Counted from the first letter of the stretch, positions 45,851 to 60,829 are shown. The stretch is DNA of 64,000 nucleotides from Clytia hemisphaerica (GCA_902728285.1 CACVBU010000998.1:310001-374000), one strand, 5' to 3'. A program made the numbers and translations. Notes: a model not told the origin generated them from the sequence alone.

Positions 45851-48800
45851 ATGGATTTGGAGAGGTAAATTTAGATAATTTGTGAATTAACGTTCATATA
45901 ATTTCTTCAAATTTTCATTTAGATTATACCTTGTTTTGTATGAGTTTATCAATATTCTGACCCTAAGGGAAATAGTAGATTTGAACGTTTACGGGAAAGA
46001 TTTATAACGGTTATAACCTTAGTACACCCCTTCTCATAGACCTGATTGTTTACAGCCATTGGGGGGGGGGTAAAAATAACGGACTGAAACTCGATCGGGA
46101 TTGAGTGTTTTGTATGGTTGGGAATTTGAATTGTTTTCAAGTAACTGTATTTTGCGGGGATATTGAAAAAAATGTACCAATATTTAGGAGTGAGGATTTC
46201 ATTATTTGATAATTTTCAGCGGGGACAAAAATTGGAGTATAACTTTCCACTGGAAGCGATATTTTGGTCAATTCTTCCAATGGGAAAGGGACCATCAAGC
46301 CTGTGAGAAGGAGATTACATTGCGAGTTGTATATGATAGGGTGAAACTTCAAAATTGTAAATGTTGACCTTTTCATTATCTACGCATGTCTCAAAAGTAT
46401 CACCAAATTCTCTACCCTATCTCACTTTCAGTTATTATGGCTCATCCTCCGTCCAGCAACATCAACAGCAAGCATCATTCAAAAATCACATGACTTCAAG
46501 TCAACAATATCACGAATCTATGACTTCAAGTAAAAAAGTCACCAAAAAGACAACCACAACATCGTCCAATTATGAAGATTCATCAAAAACCTCTCGTCAC
46601 ATGGAAGCTCAGGATATTTTGGATGAGGATTTCTTAAAAGAACAAGAGTTTATTGAGAATTACATTGAAAGTTCTCTTAAAGAGAGTCGTGAGCGCTCCA
46701 TAAAGCACAGCCAGAAGACATACACCCAAGATACATCTTTCGAGGAACGCAAAACGAACAACAAAGTGTCAGTCAAAGCGATCAAAGGAACAGTAAATAA
46801 ACAAACCAAAAAAGATGACGTCATCGATGGTTTCCAAAAAGTCACCGTCTCGTCAGGGCCCAATGAAGTCAACCATTTCTCAAGAAGCATATCTCACGAT
46901 CCGGAGAATGACGTCACTAGTAGCAGCGAAGATGACTTTGATGACGTAAGCCGAGAAATGGTAAACGAAGATATGATCGTACCTCAAACAGACCCAATGA
47001 ATGACCTGTCCGGTGAACGGTCTTTCGAAGAGATCTACGGACAAGATCAAAACCATAAGAATGTTTACAAAGAACAGACAGTCAACATCAAACTGCGTAA
47101 AAACGAAGATCAGAAACAATCCAATCAGCAGCAGTTCTTTGATGATCAACCAATCAGAATGAATATTGATGTGTCACGTGATCGAAATCAACATCAGTAT
47201 CATCAAGTGGATGGCCACGATCACCAAGCCAATCAACATCAACAATTCACTAAAAATGAACCAATCAAAATGCAGATCGGTGTGTCACATGACCAACATA
47301 ACCATCACCATCAAGTGGATCATCACAAACACCAACAAACCAATCACCATCAGCACTTCACCAAAAATGAACCAATCAAAATGCAGATCGGTGTGTCACA
47401 TGACCAACATAACCATCACCATCAAGTGGATCATCACAAACATCAACAAACCAATCACCATCAACAATATACTAAAAACGAACCAATCAAAATGCAGATT
47501 GGTGTATCACATGACCACCATCATGGGCACACTCACCAAGATCAATCATTCGAAGAAATCACTTATCGCATACCAGTTGAACACAACCACGGCTATGATC
47601 AACAGGACGGTGTCAGCAACAGACGTGTCCAAGTCATGGTTCGATCACCACGAGATGGACAACCTGATTTCGAAAACCATGGAACAACCACCAAAGACAA
47701 CCGACTTAGTGTCAACGAATCTCAAATCCCTATCGACATTCAAGTCCAGCAAACCAGTACCAGACCTGGTGCGATTCGAGTTATGGTTTCTCCGAATCCA
47801 CATTCTCAAGAGAAATCATCAACAGGCTTCAGACCAATTCAAAAGAAAGATTCACCAGAGTTGCATAATCATCAACATGTGATCACCATCAAACCAACAG
47901 CTGTTCGTAAGAGTTCAGATTCATCAACACACTCCTTGGAGAATCACCAGAGCCATCATCACCAAACAAACAGGCAAACACATAACGTGTACGGTCAAAA
48001 CACATCCTCAGAGCAATACCACAGTCTGCAGCACCAACACAATCGTAAACGAAGTGATGATTCAGAACAAATAGAAATCATCAGAAGTATCCGTAAATCA
48101 AGTCTTCCAGAAGGTTTTGATTCGGATTCAGAATTCCGTCGTGAGACAGATTTACAACTGCAACGACAACGTGACCTTCAACAACGTATGTCACAACGCC
48201 AACACAACGAGGCACGTTCATTACAACGCAATCAACAAAACAGTGAATACTACAAGCAACAACAATATCATCAACAAAAATTGATGCAACACCAACAACA
48301 TTTACAACGCATTCAACAACAACAACAGAAAAGGAAACAACAAAGTGAAGAGAAGCGTTGTGAAGGTAAGGAAATACTTAAAATGTTTGTCAAATGTTTG
48401 TGCCAGCCTCGTCCCCGTGTATCACAGGTTTTATTTACGTTATAAATGAACGCTAGAGTTTTATCTGGCGCTATCAGCAAGCATCAAAAAGCCAATAATG
48501 GACAGGGAACGAACGTCCTTGCAAGTCGTAGTCAGAGATGGCCATGTAATACTTACTTTCATAATCGGTAATTCAAACTAGCCCTGCTCGTTATGTTATA
48601 CTCGTTTATGAGATAAAATACCAGAAATCTCATATCTATATGTTGAATCTTTTCAAAACTTTCAGAACAACTTTTCACTAATAGCCTAAAACATAAAGAA
48701 CTGGGTTGCACATGTTTTTTTATTCAAACCAAAAAAACCCTTCATATTCTTTCATTCTACAGGGGATAAACATGCACATGTTGTTCTAAACGGACGAGTA

Positions 48801-51800
48801 ATGCGACGCCATTCCTTTGATAACTCTTCGCTCACCGAAAGGAAACAGGATGACGAAGAACAAAAATACATTGCAGAACATCAACAAAGAAAAGTCAAAA
48901 CACAGCGCGGTGAACGCCAACAAACGCGCGTCCGTCGTCTGTCGTACGAACAAGAACGAGATAAATTGGAAGAAGAGTTGAGACGCTTACAAAAGAAAGA
49001 GGTTCGAAAACAACAACAAGAAGAAATTAGAAGCAGCAAATCAAAACAAAACTATCAACAAAATGAAAACTACCAACAACAAATTGATCTACAACAACAA
49101 CATCAACAAAGAAGTCAAAGCAGTCAACACTATGAAAATCAAGAAATGTTCCAACAACAACAACATGAGCATCAGCAATCTAAAAATCATCAACAATATC
49201 GTCAAAATCAACAACTCCTCCAACCACATCAACAACGGAGTTCAAAACAACGGGGTCAACAACAAATTCAACAAACCACCACCACCACTACAACAAATAT
49301 TCACGATCATCAAACAAGACAAAATGAAATCTTCAACGACCATCCTCAACAGTACTACAGTCAATCTGCATCAAACACACCTGTCATTCAACGTCGTAAA
49401 CTCCTCCCAGACAACCAACAATATCCAGCATCTGCTAACACAACTCCAAACGTTCAACGTAAACGTGGTAAAATCCCCAACGTTTTGAAAGTTGCATTCC
49501 AGAGTGAAGATATCATAAATACAGGCACACAAAGACGTAAGTCAAACCCAAACATCATTCTTGGCCGAACAGACATCAATAAACAAAGAAATGAAATGGA
49601 TATTACACACCATAGCCATACACTACCCAGAAATTTCGGCACAAAGAAGAAGAACCAGCAGATCAAAACAAACACGGTAAGCTAATCTACAATAACAGTA
49701 GAGTCTCTCTAACTCGAATGTCTCCTTAACTCGAACAAGTTTTCTTATCCCTTCAGTTAATAATGACTTAAAAACCAATCTTCATAACTCGAGATTTCAT
49801 TAACCCAAACAAATTTTTGTTCCCTGTGCGGGTTCGAACTATGGAGATACAAAGCATCTAAGTGGACTAAGTAAAGCGTAGATCAGATTTCGAAGCATCT
49901 TGATGACTTTGATAACACCAAAATCAGTCCATACACCGGGATAAATTGCGGTTCAAAACAAAATGACATAACCTTCAAAATTTATTAGACTGACCAGGTA
50001 CACGCATAATCATTCATCTCTAAAAGAACTTTTTACAAAATCAGAACCACAAATAAACTAAGCTTTCCTGTAATATATATGTAATGCATATCCTCTGTAA
50101 TCAATTTTTGACCCTTTCTCAACAGTTGACAACAACCAGTACAACAACACGCTCAACGCGACCCTCGCGATCCAACAAAGATGTCAAAAGCAGAAGCAAC
50201 AGTTTGGGTAGTTCACATTCCTTATCAATGTCAGTACTTGACGAAAGTCGAATGAATAAAGCTCAACAGAAAATTATTGAGCAACAAAATTCTAATGTTC
50301 AGAATTATATTGGTCAACAAAATAATGTCAACCAACAAGCAATTCAACATCAATACGATCATAATCAACAAGTCAATTCAACAAAAAGCAGACAACAAAA
50401 TGTTGAGAACAATACCAACCAGCAAACCATTCAACATCAATACGATTATAATCAACAAGTCAATTCAACAAAAAGCAGACAACATGTCAAGAACAATGTC
50501 AACCAACAAGCAATTCAACATCAATATGATCATAATCAACAAGTCAACTCAACAAAAAGCAGACAACAACGCGTTGAGAATCGTGTTGGTGTTTCAGTCA
50601 ACAAACAACGACATGTACAACAACAACGTGGTCTCACAACACATCAAATCTTAGCTGAAACTATGAAAGCACAAAACAAACAACAAGCTGTTTCAACAGA
50701 AAATGATGGTCTTACCATAATCAATGGTAGTCATTTCAAGAAAGAGCAACCAATACGAAAAACAAGCACAGCCTTTACCAAGCTGACAAAACCACAACCT
50801 AAACGACCTACACCTAATAAACCAAAGCGTGTTGAACCTGCAAAACCAAGACAAGAGGATGTGTACCAGTCAATCAAAGTGTCCGCAAAAGGGGGTGTCA
50901 TTACATTATTTTCGGACAAAGATTCAAAGAAAGTGGAAGTTTCAGATTCGATGAAACAGAATATCACAACATCAATGTATGGATATCACCAAAGCCATAA
51001 AAGTAAACACACATTCCAAGACTCTAACGAACAACATTCAACTTGTTATATCGAAGATCATGATTCAACCGCTTACCGTGACACCGTACAGTGGAATGCA
51101 GCTCCAGGTTATCAAAACGAGCAAGACACAGAGTTGGTCTACTATACTGTTTGTACACACTTCTTTCATCCTGAAAACAACGATTGGATTCAGAAGATTC
51201 ACCGAATGGGTCAAGCACGTGTTCCCAAGAATCGTCCCCATAACGAGAAGTGTATCTTCTTGAACCATTTGTATGACCCAGATAAAGAGGAAATCATTGT
51301 CCATAAAGTTATCAACCAAAACCAACAGATTATGGGATTGGACCAATCAGACAATGTACCGCAGTATCAAAATAAAAGAAGAGATCCGGTCCTGATTAAC
51401 AACAATTTCGAGCAACAAAGATCCAATCAACATATGCATGAGAACCAGCAATCGATGCAAGGGGTCTACGGACAACACCAACAAAACATGTCTATGGCAA
51501 ACCATGGATCTCATGACCAACAACATTTACCTATACCTTCAGCAGGGTTGAGGAGCAGAGCTGACAGTCATAATAGGAGCTGGGTTGACCAAGCGTTCAG
51601 TGATGCTTACGATACAATGAGTGAACGAATGGATACAACAGGATATTCAACAACATTCGATGAACTGGACACTGCCTTTGATGCTCGATCTATTGATTCA
51701 TCAATCTCATCCAAGAGTGGTTACCAGAATCATACTCAACAACAGAGACAACACTTTCAACAATCTGGTAATTCAGTTCAACAACAAAATCAATATCAAC

Positions 51801-51889
51801 AACAACAACAACAACAACAAAGAAATATCAATAAAGATTATGCAAAGTTTATTAAACAACAAATGAATACTTCATCGGAAGGACGTTGA
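45851..51889 (+). CDS. Large Gln/His-rich repeat protein, 1541 residues, function unknown
   Basis: Exons 45851-45864 (MDLE plus two bases), 46432-48365, 48763-49676 and 50126-51889 join in phase; the tiny first exon is inferred from phase and a GTAAAT donor. The protein is mostly low complexity, rich in Gln, His, Asn and Ser. Three exact-length 37-residue units start at 47249, 47360 and 47471 (TKNEPIKMQIGVSHD then His-rich). Related short strands (QPIRMNIDVSRD, RVQVMVRSP, AIRVMVSP) surround them. Exon 3 has a basic coiled coil (EEELRRLQKKEVRKQQQEE). Exon 4 has 28-29-residue repeats (IQHQYDHNQQVNSTKSRQ). One compact, less repetitive stretch lies at about 50860-51330 (YQSIKVSAKGGVITLFSDKD, YYTVCTHFFHPENNDWIQK). 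I do not recognise the family; a structural or scaffold role is a guess. AATAAA signals follow at 52124 and 52167. Confidence 0.75.
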
Positions 51890-52581
51890 ATTCAACATTA
51901 TTGTCAATGACACAACAGTTTAGCATTGGATGGAGTTAAGTAGGCGGAGAATGGAGGAATCAAAAAGAAAACGCGTTAACAAACCATCTAAAAGACCTGG
52001 TGGTGAACAACGAATATAAGTTGCCAATGAAATTAAAACAGATAGAACATAGAGCGATTACTTGTGTATATATGCAAAACATTTTTAAAAGATAGACTGA
52101 TAGAATTCATATCAGTTCATATGAATAAATGACCAACTGTTCCAGGTTTTACCAATCTAGAAAGGAAATAAAAACGAAAACAAAATTATCAGTTTTGGTA
52201 AACCCATATAAGTTTTTGGATAGAAACACAATTGAATGGCAATCGAGCCAAATAATCTATAATTATTAGATTTTTTTTAAGAATTTAGAGAGAATAATTT
52301 TTATGTGTTTTACTATGTTTGATTTTAAAACATTTATTGTTGTAAATGCTAAATTGTCCATAGTCATGGAACCGTGCTAAGTTTGGGTAGTTTTGGTAAT
52401 GAAATGTGCATGTTAATTGATAGATTTTTTATAAGGGATTATTGTTTACTTTTTTGTAAGTTTTCTATTTATAAATATCGTGAGAAAATTCTGACAATTT
52501 TTACAAAAAAAAAATTATTATACTTAAAAATCAAAGTGACAATACATTCGTACTATCCCGTACTTTCCCTAAATTCTTTGA
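51890..52581. other. Convergent 3' regions
   Basis: 3' untranslated region of the Gln/His-rich gene (AATAAA at 52124-52129 and 52167-52172), then the 3' flank of ALKBH6 on the other strand. The frame at 52374-52637 runs antisense into ALKBH6 and is not a gene. Confidence 0.5.
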
Positions 52582-54141
<1,560 letters not shown>

Positions 54142-54265
54142 CTGAAAAACAGAAAATATTTGATCCTGTTCAGCCTGGCTCGCCATATGAAAACAAGGAA
54201 ATTCTCATCTGAGTGGGTAAGCCTGGCTTATCGGGCCAGTCCACCTCCTTATGAATAGCTTATTA

Positions 54266-54608
54266 CATTAAAGGAAGAAACTTTGGCGGGAATTCAATTT
54301 GGCGGATGGCCGAAAAAGTTTTTTCATACGGAAATTAATTTGCCGATTAATTTGAAAGATTGGCAGGAATTTAATTTGGCGGATGAAGGACGTTTTTGTC
54401 CAAAAGCCATGAAAAAAGGAAAAACTTGTTTTAAAGCCTGAAATAGCACAAATTTGGGGGAATAAATAGAGCAATTCAAATTTGGCGGAAATTTAATTTG
54501 GCGGATGACAGAAAAAATTAAATTTGGCGGGAACTTAATTTGGCAAATTTTGACCAAATCTGCCAAATCTGCCAAATTAAGTTCCCGCCAAAATTTCTTC
54601 CTTTAATG
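54266..54608. mobile_element. Tc1/mariner-like MITE with TTTGGCGG repeats, TA target
   Basis: CATTAAAGGAAGAAACTTTG at the left is answered by its near-complement at the right (CTTCCTTTAATG), with TA on both sides (54264-54265 and 54609-54610). The interior repeats AATTTGGCGG in tandem and inverted form. It lies in the ALKBH6 intron or 5' flank. Related TTCGCGGAATT-type sequence is at 2825-2970 and 17090-17160. Confidence 0.65.
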
Positions 54609-57444
54609 TAGTGGAAATCCACCATTTTGGAAGAAACATTTTAATCTGAAGAGCGATTGTTACGTTTATTTCCTTCGTCTGTAATGACAGAAGATACACG
54701 ATTTAGTCAAGTTAAAAAGTTCTATCAGAAAATAATAAATACAAGACTAGATTTCAAACTTTTTGATGTGTTTTTAGTATATTAAAGGTTTTGTTTTTAC
54801 ATAAGTGTTTCCGTTTCATATCAGACACATATTTCATATCAGGACAGTGTCTTGCTATTGTTATATTATGCTTATATAAGCAAAAAAAAAATTTTTCTTC
54901 CTTTTTCTGACCAATCTTGCCCCGGGGGGGGCACTTAGGCAAAAATAGGTACGGGGACGTGCCGCTGGTCAGGGTACCTTTTTCAGTGTTGCAGAATTAC
55001 TGGCAGGGTATCTAAAATTGCAAAATCCTGATCTGACAGGGGCGCAATTTCATGATGTGTATCTGACAGGGTCTGTTTTCGCTTTTTAACCCCCAGAATG
55101 TAGGTGAAAAGATTCCGTTGCTGAGAGCGAAATTTCAGTATTCATCGGAAAGTTTTGTTCTCTAAGTGAAATTCATACTTTAGAAATATACTCTGACTGA
55201 CAAAAAATTAATAAAGATATTAATTTTATCGTGCTACAAATGATGAAAAGTAAAAGAAAGGACGAAAAGAAGAGACGAGAAAGTTGTTTTTCTTTTGTAG
55301 GTTGAAGATTCTGTGTTAAAATATGTGAATAATGTAACAAAACCTCTGCCTCACGGCCCCGGTGGAACTTTTCCCACATCGGGTCAAAAAATTTCTACTA
55401 AATTCCCAATAGGGATAGAAATTTTATTCTTCAAAACTTAGGCAAATTTTCTGATTGGGCTGGGGTCCCAGCTGGTCTGGGACACGTCGTAAAAGCTTAA
55501 AATGCCAACATTAATCATCCCTCGGGTAATACTTTCATGTTATGAAAGTACAACAAAAACGTTTTATATAATTTAACAGACTTTTTATGTCGGGTTATGA
55601 AGGCTCCCAAATTGAAGGTCAACTAACCCCAAAAAGTAGGTCAAACATTTTGTTAAAATATCTAACTTAGAACAATAAATATTCAAATGGACTATTTTCC
55701 ACATTTCCTTAGTTCATTAGGAACAAGAGCCGCAAAGATGCGGATAAATATTTCCTTTACAAATGATAAAACAAGAGCCGCAAAGATGCGGATAAATATT
55801 TCCTTTACAAATGTTAAAATAATATTGATATCCTCAAAAGATTTCAAAGTGCTTTAAATCTCAGATAACATCAAGCAACACAAGTCCCTAAGAATTTCAA
55901 AATTCCATTTATATTATTGCCAGTACTTACAGGATTATTCATAAGATGACTGTAGGTTCAAAGCTACGGATCACGGAATATATCCAAGCTGAACCCGACT
56001 GAGAACAACAATGCAGTAATCAAATTGGCTGGAACTTTAATTTTCATTAGGTGGACTTTAAATTGATTTTAGTATTATACTAGCGGTCACCCGGCGTCGC
56101 CCCGCCAAGTAGAGTGTTGTTGAACACATCAAAAGACCTGATTATATAATTATCATTTTAAGCGCTGATTTCCAGAAATATTACATAGCCAAAAACTCAA
56201 AAAGGGCAAATATTTAAAATGAAACAATGACAAAAAGGAGGATACTTCACAGTAAGAATACCAAAGAAAATTTTATATATTTTCAAAATGAGATGAAATA
56301 TTTTGCATTATATTTTCATATATAAAATATTGTAAAAAATGTAAAAATTTAAAGTAACTTTTGGAGTTTTTTGAAATAATGTACTACGTGCTAAAAAGTA
56401 AAAATCTTTCAAAACAGGGAAACAATTTCATATTTTCCGACAGAATGCAAAAAAAAAAAAAATCTCATTTTTATATACTGGGAAACATTTCATAATCTGA
56501 AAGAATGTCGATAGGAAAAAATTCCCCTAACAGAAGCCATTTTATGATTTCCAAAAGCATGCTGCAAGAGCAAAAAATTCACTTACTTGGATACACTCAA
56601 AATTTCCAAAAAAATGTCAGAAAATAAAATCAATTGTAAAAGGGGTTACGCACGATACGAAAATCTCGTGTTCGCAAGCGAAAGGTTTTTTACACTACAT
56701 ACCGTAAGATTGCTAAACTTCCTCATTCCCAGCGAAACTTTCCGATTGCTAGTGTACAACGGAAAAGGACCAAAACGCCACAAAAGTAGATTTAACACCG
56801 ATTTTAGCCAGAGACGCCTAGAAGCAAAAAGATCCCTGAGACGGGGCAGATATGTTATTCCGGAAATGAGAAAGTTAGCCATTTTGTGATACAATTTTAA
56901 AAAGTTGTACCCAGCCGTTTGCGTGATGCGTGATCGGGAAATAATTCGAGGCATGATTTGGGCTATTTTCGCGATATTTGCATGGTGAACAAACCTTTTT
57001 TGGTAATTTTCATGATCGTCACCAGAGCAAGGAAAATTTCTATCAATGCATTTTAAACATGTACAAACTATGGTGAACCAAAAGAAAGTTGATATTCTAT
57101 TTTCAAAACAAACTGCTTTTTGGAAGTTTTTTCAACTCAAATATCTTAAAATTTCAACCTAAAATACTTTTTCTCTTTTCTCGTTTTCTTAAATCAGGGG
57201 GTAATGAATATCTACAAAAATTGATCTTGTTCATATCAAAAATTGAGAATATTTTACAATAAGAAAACCAAAGGAGAATTTATATTTTCAAAATAGATGA
57301 AATATTTTGCATATACTTTATATATAAAATATTGGAAAAAAGGTTTAATATATAAAATATTGGAGAAAAGGTAAAATATATAAAATATTGAAAAAAGGTA
57401 AAAAATTACCGGGTGTCCCAGAAAAAAGTCCCCCTCTTTGAAGT
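54609..57444. other. Repeat-rich gap upstream of ALKBH6 exons
   Basis: Holds a direct duplication of ACAAGAGCCGCAAAGATGCG (55725 and 55772). A GCGGTCACCCGGCGTCGCCCC segment at about 56091 resembles CTGTCACCCGGCGTCACACC at 24467. Overlapping open frames on both strands occur at 56587-56954. No ALKBH6 5' exon could be identified. The paired frames look like a repeat and not a gene. Confidence 0.4.
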
Positions 57445-57974
57445 GAATTTTCTCGAGTTCTATGAATCTTTAAAGAATAAATTCTTTTGCATTGGAAAGA
57501 GGAAAGATAAACTTACATTTTAAGGGGTCATTTGTCAAATTTTGTCAATTAGATCAAAAGTTATCGTCTAAATTCTAAAAAAGGCAAAAAATGAGGGTAT
57601 CAAATCGTCAAAGAAAGCACTTCCTTTATAAATTTATTAACAATCAAGTTTTCTATGTTGTCCTTTAAGGTAGACTACACAACTTTTGCAGGGATTGTTA
57701 ATCTTGTACATATAGGTGCTTTGGAAAAAAATGGAAAAATACATTTCCTGATGAATAAAAAAACATTTTTGTGACTTTGTCTTAAATTTAATACCCTCAT
57801 TTTTCGCGTTTTTTCGACTTTTTTGAAAGGTAATTTTTTAGTATTTAGACCATAACTTTTTATCTAGTTGACTAAATTTAACAAATAACCCGTCAAAATT
57901 TAAGTTTATCCTTCCTTTTTCCAATGCAAAAGGATTTTTAATACTTTCAAAGTTCATAGAACTCGAGAAAATTC
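57445..57974. repeat. Long foldback element
   Basis: GAATTTTCTCGAGTTCTATGAA at 57445 and its exact inverse ending at 57974 start two arms of about 140 bp that stay roughly 80 percent complementary inward. The pairing resumes near the centre (ATGAGGGTAT / ATACCCTCAT). No coding capacity. Confidence 0.7.
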
Positions 57975-58679
57975 ATAATTTCAAACATACACTTTTTAAT
58001 ATAAGAACAATTTTATAAGAACAATGAGGTTCGAAATCGCCAAAAAATAAGCACAATTTAAGAACAATGCTGAGCCTGAAACTACTCAATTTCAATCAAT
58101 TTAGGGGTCAAAGTAATAAAAATTGGGTATAATTCCTAAAATAACTGACTTACATCCTATTAATAAGAACATGATAGAAGCTCAAAGTGCAAAAAAAAAA
58201 AAAAAAAGTCGAGGTCGAGGCTCAGAAAAATTTTACTGGTTCTTATATAAAAAAAGTGTAATGCAAAAGAAGAAAAAAAAATCTCATATATACTGGGAAA
58301 CATTTTCATAATCTGAAAGAACGTCGGAAGGAAAAAATTCCCCTAGCAGAAGGCATTTTGTAATTTTCAAAAGCATGCTGCAAAAGTAAAAAATGTCACA
58401 TAATTGGCAATCATAATTTCCGAAATTTCCAAAAAGAAAAAGTCTTCATGCCAGGATATTGCTTGAAAAAATTTTCAATTGAGGCGAAAATAAAAAAATG
58501 TAGCGTTTCTGGAAACCAACCGGGTGAAAAATAATAATTTTCTGATCTGGCCGCAGACTATGGGTTCATCTATATAGTTCATTATAAAAGAAATCAAGTT
58601 GGAGCATTTAAGCTATAAAAGTAGTTTGGTTAGATATTCTCACTTGTAGATCAAGAATTGTTTGTTAGATAGTATATAG

Positions 58680-58930
58680 TTGATACATTAGTATTCAGGA
58701 CACGTGAAAGAAAATGTCCAAATTCACAACCAAAAGTTTTCCACGTTTTAAACGCACATGGAAGAAAATGTCCAAATTCATAACCAAAAGTTTTCCACGT
58801 TTAAAACGCACGTAGAAGAAGATGTCCAAATTCACAGCAAAAATTTCCACGTTTTAAACGCACGTGCAAGAAAATGTCCAAATTCACAACCAAAAGTTTT
58901 CCACGTTACATTTTTAAAACATCAATCATC
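58680..58930. repeat. Satellite array, unit about 60 bp
   Basis: Four copies of AAAATGTCCAAATTCACAACC...AAAGTTTTCCACGTTTTAAACGCACGTG. The 70-codon open frame at 58758-58970 is made by this array. Confidence 0.8.
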
Positions 58931-59865
58931 AATCAGTAAATTTTGCTCTGGGTTTAAATTTTTACATTGAAGCTAACCAGTTCATATCCAACCACAACCA
59001 TTTCCTTGGGTACCGCACCTACCATCTGACATATAAAAAAGTGAGTTCAAAACGTTCAAACGTTTTTGATGTCGCAAGTATTTAATTTTTCAAATATAGC
59101 ATGGTCAGATTTATCCACAAATATTCAGTCAACTGCCTTGTTAGAATTTGTGTAAATATACGGGCAAAATTGAAGTTAGTTTGTTGTGAAAGTTGATAAA
59201 ATGTCCTGTCCTGTTTTTCAAGAGACAGCGAGATTGCATCTCTCATGCTAAACCAAACGGAACATCAAATCCAGGAAGGAATAATAATAAACTTCATCAT
59301 CAACCATTTCTTGTAACAATCACACAAAAAGCATGATCCAATTCAACTCATTAAAGCATGAAAAGCAAAGAAAATAGCGAAATAGCAGTTAGCAACCAGT
59401 TGTTTATTTTTGCCGCCATCTTTGATTTGACTGTTAGAAAGCAGTATGGTCCGATCAACAATACGCTTCCGAACCAGGCGACGTTTCCCGATCGAGAAGG
59501 ATAGTTATATTTTCCACCGACGTTTCTCGAAGAAATGACGTCTTCATCCTCGTAAAAAAAACACCCTACTGTTTATCACGCCGGAGCTCGATTTACAAAG
59601 AGATTTGGAAAAAATCCATTACGTAATGCTTCCAACAGACAGTCGGGTACAGGCGACAATTCTCCATATTAGGACTTAAGACAGTTGCACACGACGACGA
59701 AAGTCTGAATGGAAACGAGGCTGAAAAAGGGTAAAAATCGATTTTATCACTCCGCATATCAGCTTTTTTTCCCGCGCTTTTGCCAAAAGAATCGCACTCG
59801 CTCGCTGCGCTCGCTCATGCGTAATTAATTGTCATGCCAGGAAATCACTCGAGTTTTCTTCATTT
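58931..59865. other. Gap between satellite blocks
   Basis: No gene recognised. A minus-strand ATG at about 59426 in good context (AAGATGGCGGC) opens a 22-codon hydrophobic frame that ends in a stop; without further exons it cannot be called. Confidence 0.3.
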
Positions 59866-60480
59866 TTTAAATGCATGTGGAAGAAAATGTCAAGTTCACG
59901 ACAAAAGTTTTCCACGTTTTGAATGCACGTGTAAGAAAATCTCCAAATTTATCACAAAAGTTTCCACGTTTTAAATGTACATACCGTCAACTGCTTTAAC
60001 TTGGGACGATTGGTCGAAACATGGGACTGTTTGATATATGGTCTGTATTTTCACTAACTTGTTAAATCTCTTTGACAACAAATTTGTTTTGATAACTCCA
60101 CCAAGTTTATCAATCATACTTCCTTTCATAACATGTCCTGATAACTTTCACTGATAGCACTGATTGGTGAATTAGAGAACGCCCGCTGCCTAACCGCCTA
60201 TCGCCCGATGGGATTAACAAATAACGCGTGTGTAACTTGCCGCGCGAGTGACGTCAAACGCTCCATCGTTTTGCCATTTTTTAATACGCCGTTCATTAAC
60301 TCAAATCAAATGACTTTGGAGGTTCGGTGGCCAAATTGCCGTCCCATGTTTTGTCAAATAATAGTCCCAAGTTGGAGCAGTTGACGGTAAGAAAATCTCC
60401 AAATTCATGACAAAAGTTTCCACGTTTAAAACACAAGTTGCAAAAGATCTAAGTTTCCCACGTTGTAAAATGCACGCGGG
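59866..60480. repeat. Satellite array, second block, interrupted
   Basis: Diverged units of the same family (AAGTTTCCACGTTTTAAATG, AAGAAAATCTCCAAATTCAT). A mariner-like element at 59984-60387 splits one unit. Confidence 0.75.
59984..60387. mobile_element. Tc1/mariner-like MITE inserted in the satellite, TA target
   Basis: CCGTCAACTGCTTTAACTTG and the inverse CAAGTTGGAGCAGTTGACGG form the ends, with TA at 59982-59983 and 60388-60389. Removing the element and one TA restores a satellite unit (ATGTACA-TA-AGAAAATCTCC), which supports the boundaries. Confidence 0.85.
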
Positions 60481-60598
60481 GAAGAAATCCGGTTATCAGC
60501 TTTAAAATTTGAAATTTATAACCGCAACAAGTTTTCACTAACTGTCACTAACCCCAGCAGTTAATTCATTGTTGTAGATAAAAAACCAGGCGTACCCA

Positions 60599-60798
60599 AT
60601 CGATGAAATCGATACGGGAAATCAATCGATATTAATCGATTTTCATCGATAATAATCGATAGTGATCGATAACTAATCGATAAACAATCGATAGCCAATC
60701 GATACTAAGACTTTACGTTCTTATCGATTGGATTCGATTGTTATCGATTGATATCGATTAATCGCTGATTGCTTTCGATTGTTATCGATTAATATCGA
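60599..60798. repeat. Helically phased ATCGAT array
   Basis: Perfect ATCGAT occurs at 60599, 60608, 60625, 60635, 60645, 60655, 60665, 60676, 60687, 60698, 60723, 60743, 60753, 60783 and 60793. Near-matches at about 60733, 60763 and 60773 fill the gaps. Spacing is mostly 10 or 11 bp. Left-half units read AATCGAT and right-half units ATCGATT, so the whole array is a loose palindrome centred near 60710. Confidence 0.85.
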
Positions 60799-60829
60799 TT
60801 TCTTTATATTCGCTAAAACGCAACCCTAA

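Noticed and set aside
47166-47882. 238-codon plus frame inside the Gln/His-rich gene
   Set aside because: It is an alternative frame of the CAA/CAT-rich repeats; such repeats stay open in several frames. The frames at 49063-49488 and 50277-50654 are the same effect.
56587-56954. Overlapping frames of about 100 codons on both strands
   Set aside because: No recognisable domain, no splice signals, and the mirror-image openness suggests repeat sequence.
60599-60798. CRISPR-like array
   Set aside because: The period is 10-11 bp with no spacers, and the genome is eukaryotic.
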